Shown piece by piece: positions 1-7,374 of a stretch of 37,122 nucleotides of DNA. The stretch covers positions 1 through 37,122 of the forward strand of contig JAPLRZ010000051.1 in NCBI GenBank assembly GCA_026398895.1. Reading direction: 5' to 3'. Below the pieces are notes generated by a model that saw only the letters and a list, made by a program, of their open reading frames with translations, was not told where the DNA came from and ran no database searches. Position 1 is the first letter of the stretch, and each line of letters begins with the position of its first letter. This stretch comes from Methylococcales bacterium (GTDB lineage: Bacteria; Pseudomonadota; Gammaproteobacteria; Methylococcales; Methylomonadaceae). Both the position numbers and the translations under genes were made by a program.

Positions 1-37
1 AAACTCGAATTCTTAAGTCGTATGAGTAAGGTTTCAT
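1..37 (-). CDS. IS630-family transposase, N-terminal fragment cut by the window edge
   Basis: Reading leftward from an ATG at 37-35, the frame gives MKPYSYDLRIRV and then runs off the window. This matches the usual start of IS630-type transposases (xPYSxDLRxxV, before the helix-turn-helix). A good ribosome binding site, AGGAG, lies at 48-44 with ordinary spacing. The element's outer end is probably the 27-bp motif at 107-133, so only its upstream end is inside the window. Whether the transposase is intact cannot be seen. Confidence 0.7.
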   Translation of the reverse strand, partial: MKPYSYDLRIRV

Positions 38-106
38 TTTAATCTCCTAACAATGTTATTAAATTAATAGTTAGAGTATATTATTGGCATAAAGTTTCTT
101 TTATAT

Positions 107-135
107 GGTAACTAACCTATATTGAAAACACTGTA
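107..135. repeat. probable IS630 terminal inverted repeat with TA target dinucleotide
   Basis: This 29-bp stretch recurs with one mismatch at 7232-7260. Both copies stop exactly at a TA. Read from the outside inward it begins TA-CAGTGTTTTCAATATAG, the CAG-type end next to a TA that is typical of IS630/Tc1 elements. It lies about 70 bp upstream of the transposase start, where an IS end is expected. That it is the terminal repeat is inferred; the opposite end of the element is outside the window. Confidence 0.55.
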
Positions 136-153
136 TATGTACTGATTCCAGAA

Positions 154-705
154 ATGCCAGAGTATCGCCAATTTCAGTTGACTCATACTGAAGATAAACC
201 TTTCATTATGGAAGAAATTCAATCATGGTTAAGCGATCATCCGCATTTACCTAGCGACCATGTCGAAGCGTTAATGATTATTCTCGATGAAATGACTGAA
301 AATAGCTTATATGCTGCACCGCGAGATGGTAAAGGCGTGGCATATTACGTTAAAGGTGAATCCAGAGAATTATCTGAACATGAAGAAGTGCGTATCGATA
401 TTGCAGTAACGGGGGATATGTTAGGCTTGATGATTACTGACAATTGGGGAACACTGATGCCCAGCATATTCTTGAAAAATATTTCACGCGCAATGGATGA
501 AGGCGTTGAAGCAGGCATAGGCGGTGCTGGTTTGTATATGATGTGGCGGTTATCTGATTATTTACAGATTCGTGTTCATCCACAACAACGCACTCAAGTC
601 ACCACTTTATGGGACATTAACGGTATTATTGATATGAACGTTGATTCGGGTATTCAATTTCTTTATCACAGCGAGTATGAAGCCACTTATCAGAGCAGAG
701 CATAA
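154..705 (+). CDS. RsbW/SpoIIAB-type ATP-binding regulatory protein
   Basis: 183 aa. A GHKL-fold ATPase resembling anti-sigma factor kinases. The N-box is DEMTEN (residues 45-50), the G1 box is DNWG (96-99), and a glycine-rich G2 loop GIGGAGLYM covers 121-129. Such proteins phosphorylate a STAS-domain antagonist on serine and switch partners; the STAS protein is the next gene, 2 bp downstream. The start is uncertain: no convincing ribosome binding site precedes ATG 154, the IS end is only 18 bp upstream, and the frame stays open back to a stop inside the IS end. An N-terminal domain or the native promoter may therefore have been lost. The target of the switch is not identifiable from the window. 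Confidence 0.75.
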   Translation: MPEYRQFQLTHTEDKPFIMEEIQSWLSDHPHLPSDHVEALMIILDEMTENSLYAAPRDGKGVAYYVKGESRELSEHEEVRIDIAVTGDMLGLMITDNWGTLMPSIFLKNISRAMDEGVEAGIGGAGLYMMWRLSDYLQIRVHPQQRTQVTTLWDINGIIDMNVDSGIQFLYHSEYEATYQSRA

Positions 706-707
706 CT

Positions 708-1832
708 ATGACAACTACTTTTACTATTCAACCCATCACTGGCAAAGACTACCATTACGACTTTGTTGGCTCAATTGATGCTCACAGTGCAACTACCTTA
801 GACGCATTATCTGACATACCCGCTGAATCCCATGTCTTGCTGGACTTCAGTAAAGTTGAGCGCGTCAACTCGATGGGCTTATCGCTATTATTAAAATTAT
901 TTGAACAGTGGGAAGGCAATCGTATTCGTGTAGAGGTGCAACACTTAAACCGCATGGTAAATATGCTGTTTAAAATCACAGGATTAGGGCGTTTTGTACT
1001 CACAGAAGGACAAACGACCATCGCAGGTGCTGAATCATCGCTCGTTAATCCAGAGCCACCGCGCCACAGCGAACACGATACTGCTCAAGCACACACTAAA
1101 ACGACTAATGACAAGTTGAATTTTATTGCCAGCTTACAATCTGGACTGCAACTCACAGGCTGGTATTTACTGAATACTTATTTACAACGGCGGTTAACCA
1201 GAGCCATTCATTTTGAACAATCGGTCGATACGCCTGATCCTAGCACCACCGATTTACTGTTTGCCAAACCGTTTGAAGCTTGTTTGATGATTAAAAAACA
1301 TGGCTTTATTCCCCTGATGCGCCCCATTGCAGAGGTAGATGAAGTTGTTATTCTCACGCGAGCAGATGATAAGCGCAGTTTAAGTGATTACCAAGGTGTG
1401 ACGGTTGGCACAGCAAGCGAAGGTAGTTTTGTTTATCTATTAGGACGTTTTTTATGTGACGAAAGCGGCGTAGACTCATCAAAATTCACCTTTGACTTTT
1501 CGGGTAATGAAATAAAAGCCTTGCAATCACTGATTCGCAAAAAATGCGATTTATTGTTTATGCTCAAAAAAACCTACGAAGGGCTATCTTCATTCAGTCA
1601 TAGCAATGTCCGAAAATTAGACGAAAGTGTTACCGATTTTGCCTGTCATCTGTTTTGTGTTGCTCCGCATTTAAAAGATGAAAGCCAAGCGTTCTTTGAT
1701 GTCTTGATGGCGATGGAAAATGATGAACAAGGCAAAGAAATTCTAAAAGATATTCAAATTCAAGGTTGGAAAAAAATCGAAGTGGGTGAATTAAAAATGC
1801 TACAAATGGTTTATGAGCGATACGCTAAATAA
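708..1832 (+). CDS. STAS domain fused to PhnD-like substrate-binding domain
   Basis: 374 aa with two parts. Residues 1-105 form a STAS (anti-anti-sigma) domain, with the usual phospho-acceptor Ser in N54-S55-M56-G57. After a polar linker, roughly 175-345 resemble the periplasmic phosphate/phosphonate-binding fold (PhnD family): FAKPFEACLMI, then VVILTRADDKRSLSDYQG and VGTASEGSFVYLL. No signal peptide or membrane segment is visible, so the binding domain would be cytoplasmic. The gene starts 2 bp after the RsbW-like ATPase stop, so the two are almost certainly cotranscribed. A reasonable inference is that ligand binding to the PhnD part controls the STAS/kinase interaction. Ligand and output are unknown. 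Confidence 0.72.
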   Translation: MTTTFTIQPITGKDYHYDFVGSIDAHSATTLDALSDIPAESHVLLDFSKVERVNSMGLSLLLKLFEQWEGNRIRVEVQHLNRMVNMLFKITGLGRFVLTEGQTTIAGAESSLVNPEPPRHSEHDTAQAHTKTTNDKLNFIASLQSGLQLTGWYLLNTYLQRRLTRAIHFEQSVDTPDPSTTDLLFAKPFEACLMIKKHGFIPLMRPIAEVDEVVILTRADDKRSLSDYQGVTVGTASEGSFVYLLGRFLCDESGVDSSKFTFDFSGNEIKALQSLIRKKCDLLFMLKKTYEGLSSFSHSNVRKLDESVTDFACHLFCVAPHLKDESQAFFDVLMAMENDEQGKEILKDIQIQGWKKIEVGELKMLQMVYERYAK

Positions 1833-2274
1833 TCTTTAATGCGATAGAGCTGCGAAAGCATCCAAAATAAGGTAGTGGTTTTTTACTTTTGTACATGACT
1901 GCCAACTATTACGCTATAGCAGATTATCAGGAGTCCAAGAGCTTTAGCTATTGGTGAATCGCAAAAAGCTAAAGCTTTTTGACTCCAGATTTATAAATAA
2001 ACCGAGGTTTTAAAAACATCGGGGCTTGTGATTAACGCACATTCATCAAGTCAATAAAGTAACTGATGTTACGCAGCCTTCAAGCCTTGCAACTCAGAAA
2101 AAACCTGCTGAGTTACTTTAATAAATAGTTTTGTCCGCAGGGTGAATATGATTGTTTTGTGTAGTGACCGTGCGAGTGGGTGACTTTGCTAAGCTGGCAT
2201 TGGATTTTATAGAAGAGCATAGCGAAACCCATCACCTCCCTACATAGCTAACTTATCAAGAGGAGATATTGAAT
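1833..2274. other. non-coding stretch holding repeat modules
   Basis: No plausible gene on either strand. It holds a partial copy of the GGTAGTGG repeat family near 1871 (shared with 23145) and the 58-bp GGAGTCC palindrome at 1930-1987. The last part, with AGGAG at 2261-2265, is the leader of the lipid operon. Confidence 0.6.
1930..1987. repeat. GGAGTCC-family palindrome
   Basis: The arms GGAGTCCAAGAGCTTTAGCT (1930-1949) and AGCTAAAGCTTTTTGACTCC (1968-1987) are inverted with 18 of 20 matches around an 18-nt loop. Related palindromes lie at 33330-33382, 34050-34109 and 34593-34618. It sits between two operons on the same strand and could fold in RNA, but no T-tract follows, so a terminator role is not supported. 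Confidence 0.7.
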
Positions 2275-2772
2275 ATGTTTTCATTATGTTGGTCTTGCCT
2301 ATTTCAAGCGTTGCTATTGCTGATTGTGGCGAATGGCGCACCCGTACTGACCAATAAATTACTCGGTAAGACGTTAGCAAAACCGATAGATAATGGGCTT
2401 AAGCTAACAGATGGTCATTATTTATTGGGTCATAGAAAAACGTGGCGCGGTTTGTTTTCAGCTATTTTCTTGACGACTGTTGTGGCAGTTTTATTGGGGT
2501 TAGAACCGTTAACAGGAGTATTATTTGCTGCTCTGACCATGACAGGCGATTTACTGGCAAGTTTTATCAAACGGCGATTGGGAAAGCATGACAGCAGCCG
2601 CGCCAGAGGTCTTGATACCGTGCCAGAATCGTTATTGCCATTATGGGTGTTAAACGCGTCTCTTGGTTTGAGCGTTGTTGAGATACTATTGGCTGTTGGG
2701 ATTTTTTTTCTGTGTGAAGAATTTATTTCGCCAATTCTTTACAAATGGCATATTAGAAATCGACCTTATTAG
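2275..2772 (+). CDS. CarS-like CDP-lipid synthase (CTP transferase)
   Basis: 165 aa from ATG 2275. That start is preferred over TTG 2269 because AGGAG at 2261-2265 then has 9-nt spacing. The protein is a hydrophobic multi-pass membrane protein of the CDP-archaeol synthase/CdsA-like family (PF01864 type). Recognisable segments are ANGAPVLTNKLLG, the polar GHRKTWRG, and TGDLLASFIKRRLG...RGLDTVPES. Archaeal members activate ether lipids with CTP; bacterial homologues are poorly characterised. It is followed after 14 bp by an EEP-family enzyme and then a CDP-alcohol phosphatidyltransferase, so it probably makes the CDP-lipid that the third gene consumes. Substrate is inferred. Confidence 0.72.
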   Translation: MFSLCWSCLFQALLLLIVANGAPVLTNKLLGKTLAKPIDNGLKLTDGHYLLGHRKTWRGLFSAIFLTTVVAVLLGLEPLTGVLFAALTMTGDLLASFIKRRLGKHDSSRARGLDTVPESLLPLWVLNASLGLSVVEILLAVGIFFLCEEFISPILYKWHIRNRPY

Positions 2773-2786
2773 ACATCAGGGCATTT

Positions 2787-3539
2787 ATGAACGCAAAAGG
2801 CTTGCGGGTATTAACTTATAATATCCATAAAGGTTTTAACATGAGCAATCGGCACTTTGTTCTGCATCAAATTCGAGAAGCCTTGATAGCGGCTGATGCT
2901 GATTTGTTGTTTTTGCAAGAGATGCAGGGTGAACATTTGCGCCATGAAAAAAAAGTAGCGCATTGGCCCACGCACTCACACAGTGAGTTTATTGCTGACG
3001 GTGGATGGTCATTTTTCGCGTATGGAAAAAATGCAGTTTATAAAGCGGGGCATCATGGTAACGCTATTTTAAGCAAATACCCGTTTGAACGCTGGGAAAA
3101 TATTAATGTATCGCCTTTTCCTTGGGCGAGTCGTAGTCTGCTACATGGGGTTATTCGATTGTCTGAGAGTGAGCAGGATGTACATATCGTTTGTATTCAT
3201 TTTGGCTTGATGGGCAAAGAGCGTCACTTGCAAATAGGAAAATTGTGTGAGCGCATAGCCAGTCATGTACCGCATGACGCGCCCTTGATTGTCGCGGGTG
3301 ATTTTAACGATTGGCGAGGGCAAGCAGGGCGGCTTTTCCTTAATCATCTGGATTTGCAGGAAGTTTTTCGACAAACGCATGGCGACTATGCGCGTACCTT
3401 TCCTTCCTTGTTACCTTTTTTGCAGATGGATAGGATTTATTATCGCGGGTTGACTCCAATATCGTGTGAGCGACTAACGCAATCACCTTGGCAGTCACTG
3501 TCAGATCACGTTCCACTTGTCGCCTCATTTAGCTTATGA
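2787..3539 (+). CDS. endonuclease/exonuclease/phosphatase-family protein (YbhP-like)
   Basis: 250 aa. The EEP fold is clear: LTYNIHKGF near the N-terminus, LQEMQ with the metal-binding Glu (residues about 42-46), HGNAILSKYP, IVAGDFNDW (about 170-178) and the C-terminal SDHVPL with the catalytic His. No signal peptide is evident. E. coli has a comparable arrangement in which ybhP neighbours cardiolipin synthase clsB, which supports a phosphatase or phosphodiesterase acting on a lipid intermediate rather than a nuclease. Its stop overlaps the next start (ATGA, 3536-3539), so translation is probably coupled. The exact substrate is unknown. Confidence 0.75.
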   Translation: MNAKGLRVLTYNIHKGFNMSNRHFVLHQIREALIAADADLLFLQEMQGEHLRHEKKVAHWPTHSHSEFIADGGWSFFAYGKNAVYKAGHHGNAILSKYPFERWENINVSPFPWASRSLLHGVIRLSESEQDVHIVCIHFGLMGKERHLQIGKLCERIASHVPHDAPLIVAGDFNDWRGQAGRLFLNHLDLQEVFRQTHGDYARTFPSLLPFLQMDRIYYRGLTPISCERLTQSPWQSLSDHVPLVASFSL

Positions 3540-4111
3540 ACAGCAAATTCACCTTACCTAATCTATTGACAGGATTTCGCTTTGTCGCTGCCGTTGGCTT
3601 ATTATGGTTAGCATGGCACGGCTATGGCATTGCTTTTATGATGCTGTTAGCGTTGGCTTTTTTGACTGACTTATTAGACGGTTTGGCGGCGCGATTGACG
3701 GGGCAGGTTTCTCAATTTGGTGCTATGTTGGACAGTTGGGCGGATGTTGTCACTTATCTAACTACTGCTATTGGTTGCTGGTGGTTATGGCCAGCGGTGG
3801 TTTATAGAGAGCTGTTTTTTGTGGTCTTGATGCTCGCCAGTTGTTTGTTGCCCGCTGTTATCGGCTTTAGTAAATTCGGCTGTTTTACCAGCTATCACAC
3901 TTGGGGGGTAAAAATTGCCGCCGCTTCTATGGGCGTGTCATTGTATGTGTTGTTTTTCGGCGGTCCCGTTTGGCCGTTTCGATTGGCTGCCATTATCTGT
4001 ATACTTGCCGCCTTTGAAGAAATTGCCCTTACTTTTCTACTGTCTGAATCTGAGTCTAATGTGCGTTCAATTTGGAAGGTATTAAAGCGTTCTGAACACA
4101 ATAATCGTTAG
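3536..4111 (+). CDS. CDP-alcohol phosphatidyltransferase
   Basis: 191 aa integral membrane protein with about five or six hydrophobic segments. The family signature is complete: D45-x2-D48-G49-x2-A52-R53-x8-G62-x3-D66-x3-D70. These enzymes displace CMP from a CDP-lipid with an alcohol acceptor, as in phosphatidylglycerophosphate synthase. It overlaps the preceding gene by 4 bp and closes a three-gene operon that begins with a putative CDP-lipid synthase. The acceptor alcohol cannot be read from sequence, and it is probably not the housekeeping PgsA given its context. A PAP2 or ClsB-type enzyme is excluded by the motif. Confidence 0.8.
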   Translation: MNSKFTLPNLLTGFRFVAAVGLLWLAWHGYGIAFMMLLALAFLTDLLDGLAARLTGQVSQFGAMLDSWADVVTYLTTAIGCWWLWPAVVYRELFFVVLMLASCLLPAVIGFSKFGCFTSYHTWGVKIAAASMGVSLYVLFFGGPVWPFRLAAIICILAAFEEIALTFLLSESESNVRSIWKVLKRSEHNNR

Positions 4112-4229
4112 GTTAGATTAAGTAGTTTGCGCCATGATGTTAGCGTTTTTCTGTATCATCACGCGCTCAGTGAAGGCTGCACAAAACAAAATTAGATCAC
4201 TTCATATAACACGGTTTAGCAGGTCATAG

Positions 4230-4985
4230 ATGGAATTTAACGCATTAATTGTAAAACGGGTATTGGGTACAGTACAGCCCCAAGATTTTTCAAATTGGGC
4301 AGAAAATTTGCTGCGCCAAGGCTGTGACTCTAAAAACGTAGCTATCTTGGCAATTTTGGGGCTTGAACGCTTTCCTGACTCGTATGAAGTTGAGCGTTAT
4401 TTTGAAAAATGTATCGGTGAACTGGGCTTGGTGTTGCCTGAAGACCGCGTAGTGATAGCTGAGTACGTCAACGAATTAGCAAGCAATATCAGCTCAGGGC
4501 TACTCAAGCCTAGAGAGGGTTTAGAGTCATTAGAAAGTTTTTGGAGCGCAATCGATTACGATGAACCGCTTTATAGAATATGGGAAGACCTTGCAGAAGA
4601 TGTTGCTTATACGTTGGCGAATTGTGATTATCATCGGGGGAACACAGGGCTATCAAAAGACAATATCGACGAATTTATTATTCAGGTTGCTAGGCAATTT
4701 ATTCAGCTTGGCAAAACTGAATTACCCGATGATTTCTTTGAATTATGCGCCTGTGATGACTGCGGTTATATCGGTAAAGCGCAATTAAAACGCATGGATT
4801 TACCTTGGCTGCCTGAAACGTTATTCAGGTTCATTTATCGCAAAAGACCTGCATTTAAATGGATTTGTGGACATTGTACTCAATCACACCTCAAAAATAT
4901 GTTTGATTATGAAGGGCGTAAACAGTATTTAGAATCACAAGGTGTTAAAAGCTGCGTAACATCAGTTAATGTTGTTGCGCCATGA
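4230..4985 (+). CDS. unknown protein with Cys pairs
   Basis: 251 aa, soluble, not assigned to a known family. The N-terminal 200 residues are acidic and probably helical. The C-terminal part carries C173, C175-x2-C178 and C213-x2-C216, which could form a zinc-ribbon site. The gene stands alone, 118 bp after the lipid operon. Its last codons (VVAP, stop) fall inside a MITE-like repeat at 4969-5053, so the natural C-terminus may have been replaced. A 14-bp sequence, TTGCGCCATGATGT, occurs both before the gene (4127-4140) and at its end (4975-4988). Function unknown. Confidence 0.6.
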   Translation: MEFNALIVKRVLGTVQPQDFSNWAENLLRQGCDSKNVAILAILGLERFPDSYEVERYFEKCIGELGLVLPEDRVVIAEYVNELASNISSGLLKPREGLESLESFWSAIDYDEPLYRIWEDLAEDVAYTLANCDYHRGNTGLSKDNIDEFIIQVARQFIQLGKTELPDDFFELCACDDCGYIGKAQLKRMDLPWLPETLFRFIYRKRPAFKWICGHCTQSHLKNMFDYEGRKQYLESQGVKSCVTSVNVVAP

Positions 4986-5053
4986 TGTGGAGTAAAACAG
5001 CTTTAGCTATTTTCTAGCCAAGGGCAGTTATTTTTACGCAGTCGCAACAAGTC
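4969..5053. repeat. MITE-like element, copy 1 (TA-flanked)
   Basis: The right end CGCAACAAGTC (5043-5053) is the exact reverse complement of the left end GACTTGTTGCG of the sister copy at 33311-33417. The left end here is degenerate (ATGTTGTTGCG). TA lies on both sides (4967-4968, 5054-5055). The interior shares GGAGTAAAACAGCTTTAGCT (from 4989) with the sister copy. It has no coding capacity. TA flanks suggest mobilisation by an IS630/Tc1-type transposase (inference). Confidence 0.6.
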
Positions 5054-5055
5054 TA

Positions 5056-5089
5056 ATGACTGCCAGTCGTTTAAAGGATTGGCAGTCAT
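5056..5089. repeat. inverted repeat, possible hairpin
   Basis: ATGACTGCCAGT (5056-5067) and ATTGGCAGTCAT (5078-5089) pair at 11 of 12 positions. A GACTGCCA core also occurs near 1889 and at 23183, so this belongs to the repeat family whose ends read GGTAGTGGATTAAATCTG. The reverse of that end lies at about 5096-5112. It is upstream of nadE but shows no regulatory motif. Confidence 0.5.
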
Positions 5090-5253
5090 GCTCACAAAGA
5101 TTTAATCCACTACCGAAAATTTATTGATCTATAGAGTTAGCGGATTGTATGTTTGCTTGATTGTCCGCAAACAACGCAGATAGCAAACACAAGTATGTTA
5201 TGATATTTTTTACCGCCCCTACACGACTTAGCCTCTCATTTTAAGTACCCGTT

Positions 5254-6864
5254 ATGTCATCATTAAAAATCGCTATCGCTCAAATCAATTTCTTGGTTGG
5301 TAATATCACCGCTAATGTTCAGCACATCATCGAAGCCGCACATACAGCACAAGAGCTAGGCGCGGACATCGTTGTATTTCCAGAACTCACCATCACAGGC
5401 TATCCTGCCGAAGACTTATTATTGCGCAACGATTTTATTGCCGATGCCAATAATGCGATTTACGCCTTAGCAGAACAAGTGACCGATATTGCTATCGTAG
5501 TCGGTTATCCTGAATTAGACGGTGATAAACTGTACAACAGCGCGGTGGTCTTACATCAAGGCGTGACGCTGGCAAACTATCGTAAACAAGCTCTGCCGAA
5601 TTACGGCGTATTTGATGAACAACGCTATTTTGCCGAAGGGCAGCAGCCGTGCGTATTTGAATTTAACGGTACATTTATTGGCTTGACCATCTGCGAAGAT
5701 GTCTGGAAAGACGGCATTATTGCGCAAACAAAACAAGCGGGTGCAGAGATATTGCTGACACTGAATGCCTCACCGTTTAATGCAGGAAAAATTCATCAAC
5801 GCGAAGCGGTTATTTGTCAGCAAATTAACGCTGCGCAAATTCCACTGGTCTATGTCAATCAAATCGGCGGACAAGATGAACTCATTTTTGACGGTGCGTC
5901 TTTTGTCACCGATAAGCAAGGCGAGATTGTATTTAGAGCCGCTGAATTTCAAGAACAAATCAGCGTAATTGAATTTCATGATGCGATGCCTGTACCTAGT
6001 CATTGTGCGCCGCATTACCAAGAAATTGTCAGCGAATACCAAGCCTTAGTGCTGGGCATTAAAGATTATGTGCGTAAAAATGGTTTTTCTGGGGCAATTT
6101 TAGGCTTATCGGGTGGTATTGATTCCGCGCTAGTGCTGGCGTTAGCGGTGGATGCCTTAGGTGCGGATAAAGTCGAAGCCGTTCTTATGCCCTCACGTTA
6201 TACCCAAGATATGAGTAATGAAGACGCGATTTTAGAAGCGGATATGCTAGGGGTAAAGTATCACATCATTCCCATAGAACCTGCTGTCAATGCGTTCACA
6301 GGGATATTAGCTGAGGTTTTTGCGGGAACTAAAAAAGACACTACCGAAGAAAATATTCAAGCCCGTTGTCGGGGCGTGATTTTAATGGCACTGTCCAATA
6401 AACAAGGCAAGCTGTTACTCACCACAGGCAATAAAAGTGAAATGAGCGTTGGTTACGCAACTTTATACGGTGATATGGCGGGCGGTTTCGCACCCATCAA
6501 AGATGCGCCTAAATTATTGGTGTATCAACTTTCCAACTATCGCAACAGCTTATCAGCAGTAATTCCAGAGCGTGTCATCACCCGACCACCTTCTGCTGAA
6601 CTCGCTCCCGATCAAATCGATGCCGATTCCTTACCGCCTTACGATGTGCTAGACCCAATATTAGAGCGTTATGTCGAACAAGACCAATCAGCCGAACAAA
6701 TTATTGCCGCAGGTTTTAAACCCGAAGATGTGACCAGAGCGATTCGTTTAGTGGACAGAAATGAATACAAACGCCGTCAATCACCACCTGGTATTCGTAT
6801 CACCAGCAAAGCCTTTGGACGAGATAGACGTTATCCAATTACATCGGGATACAGAGGAATTTAA
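5254..6864 (+). CDS. nadE: glutamine-dependent NAD+ synthetase
   Basis: 536 aa, normal length for the two-domain enzyme. It converts deamido-NAD+ to NAD+ using ATP, with ammonia from glutamine. The N-terminal nitrilase-fold glutaminase has the triad E44 (FPELTITGYP), K111 (YRKQALPNYG) and C147 (LTICEDVW). The C-terminal synthetase domain has the PP-loop SGGIDS (286-291) and TTGNKSEMSVGYATLYGDMAGGFAPI. A single-gene unit, with no operon partner visible. Complete, with no disrupted motifs. Confidence 0.96.
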   Translation: MSSLKIAIAQINFLVGNITANVQHIIEAAHTAQELGADIVVFPELTITGYPAEDLLLRNDFIADANNAIYALAEQVTDIAIVVGYPELDGDKLYNSAVVLHQGVTLANYRKQALPNYGVFDEQRYFAEGQQPCVFEFNGTFIGLTICEDVWKDGIIAQTKQAGAEILLTLNASPFNAGKIHQREAVICQQINAAQIPLVYVNQIGGQDELIFDGASFVTDKQGEIVFRAAEFQEQISVIEFHDAMPVPSHCAPHYQEIVSEYQALVLGIKDYVRKNGFSGAILGLSGGIDSALVLALAVDALGADKVEAVLMPSRYTQDMSNEDAILEADMLGVKYHIIPIEPAVNAFTGILAEVFAGTKKDTTEENIQARCRGVILMALSNKQGKLLLTTGNKSEMSVGYATLYGDMAGGFAPIKDAPKLLVYQLSNYRNSLSAVIPERVITRPPSAELAPDQIDADSLPPYDVLDPILERYVEQDQSAEQIIAAGFKPEDVTRAIRLVDRNEYKRRQSPPGIRITSKAFGRDRRYPITSGYRGI

Positions 6865-7374
6865 GCCCAGTTGTAAACTTAGACTACGCGTAAATGTGTT
6901 CAAGATTCTATATAGCGTTGTAGGTTGGACAACCGTGTGGAAAATGCTAGACAACAAAAAGATACATGACTTACCACGAACAAAGACAGCATCTAAATTA
7001 GCATTTCGTTTAAGCATCAAAAGGACAGCGGAATAAAGTAACCTAGTCATCGATTTAGAATAACATTTGGACTTACGGCGTAACCTCGCTAAAAAGTGGG
7101 TCTGACTATTCCATCTTTTCTACAGCACTCAGTTTGGCATTTCGGGCAGTTTGCTATGTTTTCCTCACTCTCGCTTTCTGCAAAACTAGAACTTTAATTT
7201 AACTATCCTTAATTAACAATGCCAAGTTTAGGGTAACTAACCTAGATTGAAAACACTGTAGGTATTGGTTGTATAAGCATTTTCCTCATCAATATTTTTG
7301 AGGTTTTAAAAGCCTCAAAGGTCTAATTCTCCAGACAGCGGTAAATATGTTATGAGATGGTTTAAACGCCAGTA
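6865..7374. other. non-coding gap between nadE and yejE
   Basis: About 510 bp between convergent genes. No credible gene is seen; overlapping frames near 6781-7050 have no family resemblance. It holds a lone copy of the IS630-type end (7232-7260) and a small hairpin, TTTGAGG/CCTCAAA (7299-7321), without a T-tract. It is probably decayed mobile DNA. Confidence 0.5.
7232..7260. repeat. solo copy of the IS630-type terminal repeat
   Basis: 28 of 29 bases match 107-135, and it too ends in CACTG-TA. No transposase is attached here. It may be a scar or the end of an internally deleted copy extending leftward. Confidence 0.5.

Noticed and set aside
6761..7050. Overlapping frames on both strands after nadE
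   Set aside because: They overlap the nadE end, have no ribosome binding site and no family resemblance.
7299..7321. Terminator for yejE (TTTGAGG/CCTCAAA)
   Set aside because: No T-tract on the minus strand after the stem and only a 7-bp AT-rich arm.
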